From: Planctomycetota bacterium
GTDB taxonomy: Bacteria > Planctomycetota > Phycisphaerae > UBA1845 > UTPLA1
Direction of reading: 5' to 3'
Length of the DNA stretch: 64,000 nt
Assembly: GCA_015654675.1 (NCBI GenBank)
Contig: JAATGM010000010.1
Span: 62,001 to 126,000, forward strand
Made by a program: the position numbers and the translations under genes. Below, piece by piece: positions 38,581 to 46,514 of the stretch. The notes beneath the pieces were generated by a model, which saw only the letters and a program-made list of their open reading frames with translations, was not told the DNA's origin and did not search any database. Numbering within the stretch: position 1 is the first letter of the stretch; each line of letters opens with the position of its first letter.

Positions 38581-39873
38581 ATGCTGACCAGCCAGCAAAT
38601 CGCCGAAACCGCCAAGCGCCCCGCCGCCCTCGACGCCCTGCCCACCGCGCTGCGCCGCGAAATCGACCAGCTCCTGCTAAGCGGCGCCCAGCCCGTCCAG
38701 AAAATCTTCGACGAGCACAACCTCGCCGCCCGCGGCCTCTCGCGCGCCACCTTCTACCGCCACGCCCACAAGCTCCACCTCCTCCAGTCCGCCGCCGACC
38801 TCGACGACCTCATCGGCCCCGACGGCCCCCCGCGCGAAACCATCTTCCGCGGAATCCAGAACGGCCTGCTCTACAAACTCACCGAAACGGTCTACGAAGA
38901 AGACTCCGACCACAAACTCATCCGCAGTCTCACCCAATCCCTCAAATCCCTCGTCACCACTGACATAGCGCTGCAGAAACAAACCGCAGTCCGAACCCCA
39001 AGCGCCAGCGCGGGCCGCGAAGACCAACAACAACGCACGGCGCACGATGTTTCCCAGTCATCCCACAACGACTCCCCCCATCATGCCTCTCAAAACCCGC
39101 CATCCCCAATTACACTCCCCCCATGCACCCCCTCTCCCGAGCCCAAGTCCGCAACATCGACCAACGCGCCATCAACGACTTCGGCCTCCCCGGCATCGTC
39201 CTCATGGAAAACGCCGGCCGCAACGCCGCCGCCATCATCCAATCGCTCCTCGCCACCCTGCCCCCCGCCGGCCCAACCCCCATCCCGATCCTCTGCGGTC
39301 CCGGCAACAACGGCGGCGACGGCTTCGTCATCGCCCGCCACCTCACCAATGCCGGCCATCGCGTCATCTGCGGCCTCGCCGCCGACGCGTCGCGCCTCCA
39401 CGGCGACGCCCTCACCAACTATCACGTCGCCGCCGCAATGGCCATCCCCATCCATTCACTGCTCGCCGGCCCCGATCTCGACCGGCTCCCGCAAATCCTC
39501 GCCGCCGCCCCGCTCATCATCGACGCCCTGCTCGGCACCGGCGCGACCGGCCAACCGCGTCCCCCGTGCGACCAGATCATCCGCGCCGTCAATACGGCCC
39601 GAGCCAACAGCAACACGCCCGCAACCGCCTTGGTCGTCGCTATCGACCTGCCCTCCGGCCTCGACTGCGACACGGGCCAACCCGCTGACCCTACCATCCG
39701 CGCCGACCACACTATCACCTTCGTCGCCCCCAAGCTCGGCTTCGAAGCCCCGGCCGCCCGCGAATACGTCGGCCACGTGCACGTGGCCGACATCGGCGCA
39801 CCGGCTATGCTATTCAGTCAGCAACCCCCGGCCCCCTGAGCGCACCCGCTCCCCGCTGGAGACAAACCAATGA
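38581..39873 (+). CDS. short HTH-like protein gene whose frame runs on over nnrE
   Basis: AAGGAG eight bases before ATG 38581 supports the start. Residues 1-135 look real: RREIDQLLLSGAQPVQKIFDEHN, then LAARGLSRATFYRHAHKLHLLQS, a helix-turn-helix-like stretch, then FRGIQNGLLYKLTETVYEEDSDHKLIRSLTQSLKSLV. The overall plan recalls phage Mu Gp27/DUF3486-type small proteins, but this is only a resemblance. After residue 135 the frame enters the 35-bp repeat (38987-39021) and then reads through all of nnrE in the +1 frame as Ser/Pro/Thr-rich low-complexity sequence, ending at 39873. The natural end was probably near 38990 and seems lost. Treat only the first 130-180 codons as functional. Confidence 0.5.
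   Translation: MLTSQQIAETAKRPAALDALPTALRREIDQLLLSGAQPVQKIFDEHNLAARGLSRATFYRHAHKLHLLQSAADLDDLIGPDGPPRETIFRGIQNGLLYKLTETVYEEDSDHKLIRSLTQSLKSLVTTDIALQKQTAVRTPSASAGREDQQQRTAHDVSQSSHNDSPHHASQNPPSPITLPPCTPSPEPKSATSTNAPSTTSASPASSSWKTPAATPPPSSNRSSPPCPPPAQPPSRSSAVPATTAATASSSPATSPMPAIASSAASPPTRRASTATPSPTITSPPQWPSPSIHCSPAPISTGSRKSSPPPRSSSTPCSAPARPANRVPRATRSSAPSIRPEPTATRPQPPWSSLSTCPPASTATRANPLTLPSAPTTLSPSSPPSSASKPRPPANTSATCTWPTSAHRLCYSVSNPRPPERTRSPLETNQ
38987..39021. repeat. 35-bp dispersed repeat, copy 2
   Basis: Exactly matches 36565-36599. It lies inside the reading frame of the HTH-like gene and encodes AVRTPSASAGRE there. The matching intergenic copy 2.4 kb away shows it is a mobile or amplified element rather than conserved coding sequence. 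Confidence 0.75.
39123..39839 (+). CDS. nnrE: NAD(P)H-hydrate epimerase
   Basis: Interconverts R and S forms of NAD(P)H hydrate so that the dehydratase can repair it. The YjeF N-terminal domain signature is complete: LSRAQVRNIDQRAINDFGLPGIVLMENAGRNAA, ILCGPGNNGGDGFVIARHL, PLIIDALLGTGATGQ, ALVVAIDLPSGLDCDTGQ, ADHTITFVAPKLG. Length of 238 is normal for a stand-alone epimerase. The partner dehydratase (nnrD) is far upstream at 19745. The start lacks a Shine-Dalgarno site and a TACACT box (39113-39118) ends four bases before the ATG, so the transcript may be leaderless. It ends 30 bases before the secreted protein gene. Confidence 0.92.
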   Translation: MHPLSRAQVRNIDQRAINDFGLPGIVLMENAGRNAAAIIQSLLATLPPAGPTPIPILCGPGNNGGDGFVIARHLTNAGHRVICGLAADASRLHGDALTNYHVAAAMAIPIHSLLAGPDLDRLPQILAAAPLIIDALLGTGATGQPRPPCDQIIRAVNTARANSNTPATALVVAIDLPSGLDCDTGQPADPTIRADHTITFVAPKLGFEAPAAREYVGHVHVADIGAPAMLFSQQPPAP

Positions 39874-40940
39874 CCTGCCCCACTCGACGGTCGTTATTCG
39901 CGATGATCTTCGTTGTCACTTGCTGCGCCGCCGCAAGCGCACAGCCCGCCTCTCAGCCCAGTCCCGCCTCCGACGACTCGCTTCACCCCGTCGAACTCAA
40001 GTTCACCGTTCAACCCGACGTCGCCCGCAACATCGCCCGCGAATATCGCGAAATGCTCAAGGCCCGCTACGAACTCTCCGACGAGCAGGCCGACCGCATC
40101 GAATCAGCCCTGACGCGCCGCCTTCTCTCCGAGGCACCCCACAACCAGCCCCTCATCCAGACCATCATGGAAGCCACCGTCACCTCGATGCTCACCCGCC
40201 AGGGCAGTTGGTCGCCCGATGTGGCCAAGGATTTCGGCCATCGCATCCAGCCCGAACTGCCTGCCATGCGCAAAGCCCTCGCCTATTTCGTCGACGACAT
40301 CCGTGGAGAAATGAACGCCGGCCAGAAACTCCGCTTCACCGCTGACTTCGCCGCCTTCTCTGTCGGCTATGCAAGCTTCGAAAAGCGCATGAAGAATTGG
40401 TCCGAAGGCCGCGTCGGCGACAATCCGGGACTATTCTGGGAAGACCAGACTGAAAACCTGCCCACCACGCGACCGGATGGAACCGTTGAGAGCAAGGAAA
40501 TGGCCGCGGCGCGCCGCAGCGCGGCGCAGATGGTGAAATGGCAGCTCAATCGCACCGACTTCTGGAAAACCTATTCCGACAACGCCGCCGCCTATTACCA
40601 CTTTACCGATGCCCAGAAAAACGCGGCACAGGCCATACTGAAGGAATGCCTCGAACGCGCAAAGCCGTATCAGACGGGCGAGCGCTCGCGCGAACTCGAA
40701 CACAATAACCTGATCCAGCAGCTCAGCTACACCACCAACGATCCGACCATCCAGAGCGGGCCGTTCATGAGCGAGCTGTGGGATCGTAATACTGAACTCA
40801 CGCGACCGATCAACAGTCTCGACACCGAATTCAAAGCCCGCATCCGCGAACTCGCCTTCGCCGAGCAAATCGCAGCCGCCGAAAGAAATGTCTATGAAAA
40901 GCTGGAAAAGAAGGGCTACAAAAAACCCGCCACTCCCTAG
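39870..40940 (+). CDS. exported protein of a planctomycete-type paralogous family (copy 1)
   Basis: Signal peptide RRSLFAMIFVVTCCAAASAQ with the motif QPASQPSPAS just after cleavage. The mature protein is mostly helical: ARNIAREYREMLKARYELSDEQADRIESAL, RKALAYFVDDIRGEMNAGQKLRFTADFAAF, FEKRMKNWSEGRVGDNPG and FTDAQKNAAQAILKECLERAKPYQ. It is clearly homologous to the protein at 50509-51642, which has ARAILKECLERAK and LSDEQVDQAQEIL at the matching places. No catalytic motif is seen. It may be a periplasmic structural or chaperone-like protein, but the function is unknown. Its stop shares the palindrome CTAG with the convergent isomerase stop. Confidence 0.75.
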   Translation: MTCPTRRSLFAMIFVVTCCAAASAQPASQPSPASDDSLHPVELKFTVQPDVARNIAREYREMLKARYELSDEQADRIESALTRRLLSEAPHNQPLIQTIMEATVTSMLTRQGSWSPDVAKDFGHRIQPELPAMRKALAYFVDDIRGEMNAGQKLRFTADFAAFSVGYASFEKRMKNWSEGRVGDNPGLFWEDQTENLPTTRPDGTVESKEMAAARRSAAQMVKWQLNRTDFWKTYSDNAAAYYHFTDAQKNAAQAILKECLERAKPYQTGERSRELEHNNLIQQLSYTTNDPTIQSGPFMSELWDRNTELTRPINSLDTEFKARIRELAFAEQIAAAERNVYEKLEKKGYKKPATP

Positions 40941-41740
40941 CGGCGGTTCAGAATGCCATGCAAGCGCTTCGTCCAGTCCGCCGTCAGCAACTTCGGCAGA
41001 TCCGCCGGAGACTCGAACACCTCCAGCAGAAACACGCCGTCGTACCCGATGTCATGCAGCGCATCCCGGCACTCATCCCACGGCAGGTTCCCGTTGTACG
41101 GCATCCGGTGCGTGTCGTTCTTCCCGTCGTTGTAGTGCACATGCGTGTACTTCAGCTGCGTCCCCGCCGCCCGCACGGCCGCCCCGATGCTCCCCATCAT
41201 GTGCGCATGCCCCGTGTCGAGCAGGAACACCACCTGGTCGCTCCCGCACGCCGCCACTTCCTTCACCAGCCGCGTCACGTCGTGCCCAATCGGGTGATAC
41301 GGCGGCATATTCTCAAACGCGAACCGCACCCCTATTTGCTCGCCCGCCCGCGCCAGATCGTCAAACGATCGCCGCAGTTGCGAATATTTTTTCTCGACGC
41401 TCCCCACCGCGATGTTCGACGGACACGGGTGCACCACCACCAGCCCGCCGCCAAGCTGCTTGCACCAGTCCGCCTCGCTCTTGTAAAGCTCGACCGTCGC
41501 CCGTCGCAGACCCTCGTCCTCGCTCGACGGATCCAGATCGTCCCCGAAATGCCCGTGTATCGAATCGATCGTCAGCGGAAGATCGCGAACAATCGTCAGA
41601 ACCTCTCGCGCCGCCATCGGCCGCGTCCGGTTCCGATAGACCTGCAAAACTCGGCAGCCCGCGTCCGTGTAGTGCTTCAACACCGCCGGCTGCGGAAACT
41701 CGTCAAACCCGAATGCCCCCGTCACGCCAAACTGCATCAT
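40937..41740 (-). CDS. sugar-phosphate isomerase/epimerase-like TIM-barrel (AP endonuclease 2 superfamily)
   Basis: Xylose-isomerase-like barrel of 267 residues. The start at 41740 is chosen for the family-like beginning MMQFGVTGAFGFDEF; a longer frame upstream has unlikely composition. Typical metal-site sequences occur: VVVHPCPSNIA, VRFAFENMPPYHPIG, VVFLLDTGHAHMMGSI, YTHVHYNDGKNDTHRMP, and LLEVFESPADL. His, Glu, Asp-x-x-His and final Glu residues fit a divalent-metal site of sugar epimerases, with a substrate that cannot be read. The stop shares CTAG with the convergent gene. It is transcribed leftward after mcsB. Confidence 0.8.
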   Translation of the reverse strand: MMQFGVTGAFGFDEFPQPAVLKHYTDAGCRVLQVYRNRTRPMAAREVLTIVRDLPLTIDSIHGHFGDDLDPSSEDEGLRRATVELYKSEADWCKQLGGGLVVVHPCPSNIAVGSVEKKYSQLRRSFDDLARAGEQIGVRFAFENMPPYHPIGHDVTRLVKEVAACGSDQVVFLLDTGHAHMMGSIGAAVRAAGTQLKYTHVHYNDGKNDTHRMPYNGNLPWDECRDALHDIGYDGVFLLEVFESPADLPKLLTADWTKRLHGILNRR

Positions 41741-41854
41741 CGTCCGCCCCCCGCCCGTGCGAGGGTCGGCGCGATCCGGCTGGCCGCTGAATCGCGGCAA
41801 TGTCCAACGCTCGGCAAAGTTCGGCTCGTCACTTTCCCTCGCATCGAACCCAGC

Positions 41855-42910
41855 TTACTCGCGATTCAGTCGTTTGCGAATGTATCCAGCCCGCGCCACG
41901 CTCCGATCTTCGCCGCTCAGACGGTTCCCCGTCTGCTTCTGAAGATGGGCCGGCTGCGTCATCAGAAAAAGCTCGTTCAGCGTCTTCAAGTCGATCTCGC
42001 GGAATCGCCCCAGATGAATCCCCATCCGCAGGTGCGACAGGTGGGCCAGCGTCTCTTCGCTGCTGATCGACCGCGCATTCTGCAGAATTCCGTACGAACG
42101 CCAGATCTTGTCATCCAGCGCCACCGGCCGCTCGCGCACCAGCGCCTGCCGCGCCGCCGCCTCGAACTCCAGTACCTTGGGCAAAATCTCGCTCCGGAAA
42201 TCCGAAATGATGTCCTCTTCGGGCCGCCCCAGGGTCGTCTGGTTGCTGAGCTGGAAGAAGTCGCCCGTCGCCTCGGTTCCCTCGCCGAACAATCCGCGCA
42301 CCGCCAGCCGCATGTCTCGCGCGGCTCGCAAAACCTTCTCGATCTCGTTCGTCAGCTTCAGCGCCGGCAGATGCAGCATCACCGACAACCGCATGCCCGT
42401 CCCAACGTTTGTCGGGCAGGCCGTCAGGTAGCCGTAGCGCGGGTGATAGGCGTACTCAAACCGCTGCTCCAGCAGGTCATCAATCCCGCTGATCTCCTCC
42501 CACACTTGTTCGAGTTGCAAACCGCACCGGATCGACTGCATCCGCAGATGGTCTTCTTCGTTCACCATCAGCGCCACAGTCTCGTCCGGCGATACCGAGA
42601 CCCCTCGGCTGCCTTCCGCCTCCGCGTGCTGCCGGCTGATCAGGTGCCGCTCGACCAGCATCTGCCGGTCCAGTTCGCCCACCCGCGTGATGTCAAAGTA
42701 AGACCACTTATGCTCTTTGACCGCCGCCTGAATGCCCCGCTTCAACAGGTCCGCCAGCTCGTCGCGCTTATCGCTGGTCGCCTTCGTCAGGAACGGATAG
42801 CCGCTCACGTTCCGCGCCAGCCGCACGCGCGTGCTGATCACGACGTCGCTCATCGGCCCTGTCGCGCGAAGCCATTCACCGGTTCGACCAAGCAATTCGT
42901 CTATTTTCAT
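41855..42910 (-). CDS. mcsB: protein arginine kinase McsB
   Basis: ATP:guanido phosphotransferase-type kinase that phosphorylates arginine residues of proteins, marking them for ClpCP degradation in Bacillus. ATG 42910 gives MKIDELLGRTGEWLRATGP; the frame before it is not coding. Catalytic-domain features: VVISTRVRLARNVSGYPF (ATP-binding Arg cluster), MVNEEDHLRMQSIRCGLQLEQVWEE (the guanidino-specificity loop), TACPTNVGTGMRLSVMLHLP with the reactive cysteine, and a C-terminal GFRDIDL-like segment (MGIHLGRFREIDL). Length of 351 is normal. It lies 16 bases after mcsA; no clpC or ctsR is in the window. Confidence 0.92.
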   Translation of the reverse strand: MKIDELLGRTGEWLRATGPMSDVVISTRVRLARNVSGYPFLTKATSDKRDELADLLKRGIQAAVKEHKWSYFDITRVGELDRQMLVERHLISRQHAEAEGSRGVSVSPDETVALMVNEEDHLRMQSIRCGLQLEQVWEEISGIDDLLEQRFEYAYHPRYGYLTACPTNVGTGMRLSVMLHLPALKLTNEIEKVLRAARDMRLAVRGLFGEGTEATGDFFQLSNQTTLGRPEEDIISDFRSEILPKVLEFEAAARQALVRERPVALDDKIWRSYGILQNARSISSEETLAHLSHLRMGIHLGRFREIDLKTLNELFLMTQPAHLQKQTGNRLSGEDRSVARAGYIRKRLNRE

Positions 42911-42926
42911 GGAAGTGCGATTGTTG

Positions 42927-43418
42927 TCATCGGGTTTCGATTGAGTCGATCTGGTCGCGAAGCCGTGCCGCCGCCTCATAGTCCTCGCGCTCGACCGCCT
43001 GCTCGAGGTTCCGCCGCAGCCGCACCAGCTCAATTTGGAAGTCTCGCGGAGCGTCCGTCCGCCGCGGCGATTTCCCCGAATGCCGCGAATTTCCGTCCTG
43101 GGCCCGCTGCATCAACGGCAGCAGCGCCTGTTCAAATATCTCGTAATCGTGCGGGCACCCCAACAGTCCCCCGTTCCGGAACTCGGCAAACGTCATCTGG
43201 CAGTGCGGACAGGTCAGTGCCGCCAGTTCCTGTATCTGAGGCGCCTGGAGCACGAAATTCGACAATATCTCGTTGATTTGCACCGGCGGCGCCTTCGCCG
43301 CGTACCCCTCTTCGTGAGCACACCGGTCGCACAAGTCGCGCGTGCGGTTGCCCGTCTTCGTCACGTCCGTCAGATGGACGGTTGCGACGGCTTTCTTGCA
43401 ACGCTGGCACTGCGACAT
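42927..43418 (-). CDS. mcsA: McsA-like zinc-finger/UvrB-UvrC-motif activator of McsB
   Basis: A 163-residue protein with two CxxC zinc-binding units: CQRCKKAVATVHL with CDRCAHEEG, and CPHCQMTFAEFRNGGLLGCPHDYEIFE, plus a C-terminal UVR motif (LEQAVEREDYEAAARLRDQIDSIE). McsA activates the McsB arginine kinase in Firmicutes. The mcsA-mcsB order is kept, with 16 bases between the genes. A good promoter (TTGACG-N17-TAAGAT) lies upstream at 43457-43485. The downstream McsB is intact, so the pair is likely active. Confidence 0.9.
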   Translation of the reverse strand: MSQCQRCKKAVATVHLTDVTKTGNRTRDLCDRCAHEEGYAAKAPPVQINEILSNFVLQAPQIQELAALTCPHCQMTFAEFRNGGLLGCPHDYEIFEQALLPLMQRAQDGNSRHSGKSPRRTDAPRDFQIELVRLRRNLEQAVEREDYEAAARLRDQIDSIETR

Positions 43419-43456
43419 GACCGACGATCTCCCGCGGCCCCCTGCGTGGCCGATAA

Positions 43457-43485
43457 ATCTTAGAACTCCAGCATTTTATCGTCAA
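43457..43485 (-). promoter_or_regulatory. promoter of mcsA-mcsB
   Basis: On the minus strand TTGACG (43485-43480), a 17-bp spacer, then TAAGAT (43462-43457) form a strong sigma-70-type promoter with an untranslated leader of about 32 bases before the mcsA ATG at 43418. No CtsR-type direct repeat was seen in it. Confidence 0.6.
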
Positions 43486-43504
43486 GAAACGATGTCGGCC
43501 TGAA

Positions 43505-43906
43505 CTATGCGCCCGCGATGTAAGCCGCCGCACACCCCGGTGCCTCCCATACCCGCACTTTCACGAGCCGAACCCCCGCCGGCGCCTTGCCCGACAATCT
43601 TTCAAAAAAATGCACCGCAACGTTCTCGGCCGACGGATTCCGCTCCGCAAACGCCGACAACTCGTTCAGATACCGGTCGTGCATTTCGGCCACCACCGTC
43701 CGCAGGTCCCGCTGCAACAGAGTGAAGTCCGCCGCCACCCCGATCGAATCCAGCCCGGCCCCTTCGTAATAGATCTCCACCCGCCAGGTGTGCCCATGTA
43801 GCGGCTCGAACTCCCCATCGTACATTCGCAGCCGATGCGCCGCCGCGAACTCCGCCTCCAATGTCAATTCAAACCGGCCCAAACCCATCGCCCTCGTCGG
43901 CCCCAT
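43505..43906 (-). CDS. PTPS-III-type 6-pyruvoyltetrahydropterin synthase homologue
   Basis: QueD/PTPS fold of 133 residues. Zinc-binding His occur in FAAAHRLRMY and LHGHTWRVEIYY, and the C-terminus has VWEAPGCAAAYIAG. The classical catalytic motif CxxxHGH is replaced by F-E-P-L-H-G-H, i.e. ExxHGH, in which Glu takes the place of Cys. This is the signature of the PTPS-III subgroup, which makes 6-hydroxymethyl-dihydropterin and can replace FolB in folate synthesis. QueD function is therefore unlikely. Starts at 43906 or 43888 are both possible, and neither has a convincing Shine-Dalgarno site. It sits just after a terminator for the cyclophilin gene. Confidence 0.8.
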   Translation of the reverse strand: MGPTRAMGLGRFELTLEAEFAAAHRLRMYDGEFEPLHGHTWRVEIYYEGAGLDSIGVAADFTLLQRDLRTVVAEMHDRYLNELSAFAERNPSAENVAVHFFERLSGKAPAGVRLVKVRVWEAPGCAAAYIAGA

Positions 43907-43916
43907 TCAATCTAAC

Positions 43917-43951
43917 AAAAAAGCCCCGCGGCGGGATACCCGCCCGGGGCT
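43917..43951 (-). terminator. rho-independent terminator of the cyclophilin gene
   Basis: On the minus strand a 13-bp stem (AGCCCCG and GCGGG arms with one bulge, three-base loop, 43951-43922) is followed by six Ts (43922-43917). It ends pyrF-ppi transcription before the PTPS-III gene. Confidence 0.75.
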
Positions 43952-43976
43952 ATGTTTGCCGTACGTGCCGATCCGG

Positions 43977-44630
43977 CTACTTAGAGTCCTGCCGCTTCGC
44001 CTTGTTGATCAGAATCGGCTTGACCGGTTTGGCCTTTTCGCCCATTTCGTTCGTGGTGGCCTCAACGCCCTTGATCCGATCCACGACGTCCATCCCGTCG
44101 ACCACCAATCCAAATACTGCATAGCCCGCGCCGCCCGAAACCGGCTGGCTGAGCCGATCGTTCTCGCCGACGTTGATGAAGAATTGCGCCGTCGCCGAAT
44201 CCGGGCTGTTGGTCCGGGCCATGGCGATCGTCCCGCGCTTGTTCTTCAAACCGTTGTTCCATTCGTTCTTGATCGGCGCCCGAGTCGCCTTTTCCTTGCC
44301 GTCCGGCGTGAAGCCGCCGCCCTGAATCATGAACGTCGGGATCACGCGATGGAAAACCGTCCCGTCGTAGAATCCGTCATCCACGTACTTCAGAAAGTTC
44401 TCGACCGTGACCGGCGCCTTATCGGCGTCCAGTTCGAGCACGATGTTCCCCATCGACGTCTCCAGCACCACCCGCGGATGCTTCGCGTCGCCCTTCGCCG
44501 GCTGCGTCGTCGGCGCCGCCTTCGGATCGCTCTTCATCTTGTCGCCATCTCCCGCGGCCGCCGCGCTCGTCGCCATCAGCAAGCCGCTCGCCACAAACGC
44601 CGCACAGACCATCGCTGGCCACCGACTCAT
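43977..44630 (-). CDS. exported cyclophilin-type peptidyl-prolyl isomerase
   Basis: Signal peptide [24 protein letters not shown], then a short linker containing PTTQPAKGD. The cyclophilin core is clear: [54 protein letters not shown], with the catalytic Arg in FHRV and the Gln-Gly-Gly of MIQGGG; later [13 protein letters not shown] and [19 protein letters not shown] periplasmic or membrane-side folding role follows from the signal. AGGAG is eight bases upstream of the ATG. It follows pyrF by 19 bases and ends at a terminator. Confidence 0.9.
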   Translation of the reverse strand: MSRWPAMVCAAFVASGLLMATSAAAAGDGDKMKSDPKAAPTTQPAKGDAKHPRVVLETSMGNIVLELDADKAPVTVENFLKYVDDGFYDGTVFHRVIPTFMIQGGGFTPDGKEKATRAPIKNEWNNGLKNKRGTIAMARTNSPDSATAQFFINVGENDRLSQPVSGGAGYAVFGLVVDGMDVVDRIKGVEATTNEMGEKAKPVKPILINKAKRQDSK

Positions 44631-44649
44631 CGCATGAACTCCTGTCAGA

Positions 44650-45597
44650 CTAGCCGATCTTCACGACACGTTTCAGGTCGGCCACAAAATCCTTGCATGC
44701 GTGCTCAACGCATTTCTTCCATTCCGATGCGTACATCTCGAGGTACTTCGTGTCCTCGTAGGCGTAGATCACGCTCCGCCCCGCCGCCACGATCGCCCCC
44801 GATCCATCCGACTTGAAGAACGGCGCGACATGCTCCGCCGTCATCCCCTGCGCCCCGTAGCCCGGAACGAGGAAAATCGACTGCGGCATGATCTCGCGAA
44901 GCCGCTTGGCCGTATCGGCATCCCGCGCCGAAACCACGGCACCCACGGACGAGTAACCCCGGCTGCCGACCATCCCCGGCTCCTGCGCCCATTGCGCCAC
45001 CAAGCCGCCCAGCACCTCGTGTACCTTGCGACCGTCAGCCGTGGCGACGTCCTGCAACTCGCCCGCGCTCTCGTTCGAGGTGCGCACCAGTACGAAGACG
45101 CCCTTGGCATCTTTTCGGGCAGCCTCAAGGAACGGCCGGATCCCGTCGCTCCCGAAATAGCCGTTCAGCGTGATCGCGTCCGGCGCCATTACGTCCGGCA
45201 GATTTGTGAATTCCGAGTCGGCCGTGTGTGCCGCCGCGTAGCACTCGCTCGAATGCCCAACGTCGCCACGTTTGACGTCGCCAATGACCACCAGGTCGTT
45301 GCCGGCCGCCTCTTGAACCAGTTCGTAATAACCTTCGATGCCCTCCGAGTAGTACCGCTCGAAGAAGGCCGAGTTGATCTTGATCGCCGGAACCAGCGGC
45401 GCGATGACATGAATGACGTGCCGGCAATACTCGAGAACCGCGTCGAGCGCCGCCTCGGAGTCGGCCTCGTCGTTCAGGTCCCGGTGCTCCGAGATTTCAG
45501 CCGGAAGTCGCGCATAGACCGGGTCCAGCGCCACGACCGCCGGCGTTTTCTTCTCCGCCACGGCCCTCAGCAATCGATCAGCAAAGTTGTCGGTCAC
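44650..45597 (-). CDS. pyrF: orotidine 5'-phosphate decarboxylase (type 2)
   Basis: Final step of UMP synthesis. GTG 45597 is chosen because AAGGAA lies upstream at good spacing. The type 2 motif [11 protein letters not shown] includes the catalytic Lys-Asp pair; other landmarks are [79 protein letters not shown] and [13 protein letters not shown]. Length of 315 is normal for the longer type 2 forms. A promoter TTGCCT-N17-TATTAT lies upstream. It shares a transcript with the cyclophilin gene. Confidence 0.93.
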   Translation of the reverse strand: MTDNFADRLLRAVAEKKTPAVVALDPVYARLPAEISEHRDLNDEADSEAALDAVLEYCRHVIHVIAPLVPAIKINSAFFERYYSEGIEGYYELVQEAAGNDLVVIGDVKRGDVGHSSECYAAAHTADSEFTNLPDVMAPDAITLNGYFGSDGIRPFLEAARKDAKGVFVLVRTSNESAGELQDVATADGRKVHEVLGGLVAQWAQEPGMVGSRGYSSVGAVVSARDADTAKRLREIMPQSIFLVPGYGAQGMTAEHVAPFFKSDGSGAIVAAGRSVIYAYEDTKYLEMYASEWKKCVEHACKDFVADLKRVVKIG

Positions 45598-45648
45598 AGA
45601 TGCATTCCTTTCAGTGAGACTGCTGGTGAACCACCGGCGCAGATGGGG

Positions 45649-45677
45649 ATAATAATGACCCGGCATGCATGAGGCAA
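45649..45677 (-). promoter_or_regulatory. promoter of pyrF-ppi
   Basis: On the minus strand TTGCCT (45677-45672), a 17-bp spacer containing CATGCATG, then TATTAT (45654-45649). The leader before GTG 45597 would be about 45 bases. Confidence 0.55.
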
Positions 45678-45740
45678 GCTTGCGCGCGAGCAGAACCCGC
45701 GCGGCGCGTCAGCATTTACCTGTGTTTACGGCGGCGCTGC

Positions 45741-46307
45741 CTACTGCCGTTGCCCGCCCGACATCTCTTCGCGAATCTGCCCGCGGCTCACGTCAAAATC
45801 GATCGCCGTCTCCGCAAACAGCCGCTTGCCCCCCGGCCCCTGAAATGTGACCTGCAACCAATACTTCTTTCCAAGCGTCGGAAACTCGCCCCCTTCCCAC
45901 GCCAGTTGGAAGGTGTAAGTTGACGTCATCCGATCCCAGAACCGCTTCTGATCATCTGTCGACAGCACCTGTTGCGTCCAACTCTCGAGTCGCTCCCCCG
46001 CGCGATTGCCCGACGCCATGCGGTATTGCGATAATTCGAAAATAAACGTGCCGAACACCTTGATCGGATCGCCCATTTCGTCGACCGGACGCAGCGCGAC
46101 TTCCATCCCGTCCGGAATCGAATCCTTGTCAAAACTTCGGAACTTCGTGAATGGCAGGATTTCAATCTTCTGCGGACCGTACAGCTTCACCATGTCCGAC
46201 TCGCTCACGCCGTCCACGCTCCGCACCGACCCGCGATTGCACGCGCCAACCAGGCCGCCCACCAGGACGATACAGACGCTCATCAATCGAATTCTGGATG
46301 CCACCAT
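45741..46307 (-). CDS. lipoprotein of unknown function, 188 aa
   Basis: ATG 46307 has GGAGG just upstream (short spacing of four; a GTG three bases later is an alternative). The signal ASRIRLMSVCIVLVGGLVGAC ends at the lipobox VGAC. The mature protein is a beta-rich sandwich: KIEILPFTKFRSFDKDSIPDGMEVALRPVDEMGDPIKV, FIFELSQYRMASGNRAGERLESW, and YTFQLAWEGGEFPTLGKKYWLQVTFQGPGGKRLFA. A C2-like or fibronectin-like sandwich is likely. It is divergent from the radical-SAM gene (207 bases between starts). The function is unknown. Confidence 0.7.
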   Translation of the reverse strand: MVASRIRLMSVCIVLVGGLVGACNRGSVRSVDGVSESDMVKLYGPQKIEILPFTKFRSFDKDSIPDGMEVALRPVDEMGDPIKVFGTFIFELSQYRMASGNRAGERLESWTQQVLSTDDQKRFWDRMTSTYTFQLAWEGGEFPTLGKKYWLQVTFQGPGGKRLFAETAIDFDVSRGQIREEMSGGQRQ

Positions 46308-46514
46308 GGCGCCTCCGAGCATCAGTCGGCCCGACTCTGCACTCGCAAAATAATGTCGACCGCGACGGCCGATCATGTTCACCGCTCTGGGTCGTGTCAA
46401 CCGAACGCCCGTGCCGGCCGGCGGCCCTTCCCGGTTCAGACTTGTGGCACCGCCCCGCCACGATACACTTCCGATCTGGTTTCGCTCGCGGTTGTTCCAC
46501 CCCGGAGGCGACCC

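Noticed and set aside
36478-39130. Possible CRISPR array in the repeat patch
   Set aside because: Repeats are few, unequal in spacing and palindromic; no spacer regularity and no cas genes.
40958-43276. Rightward frame of 772 codons opposite the isomerase, mcsB and mcsA
   Set aside because: Spans three recognisable genes and has shadow composition.
43505-43906. Calling this gene queD
   Set aside because: The CxxxHGH cysteine is replaced; the ExxHGH motif fits PTPS-III instead.
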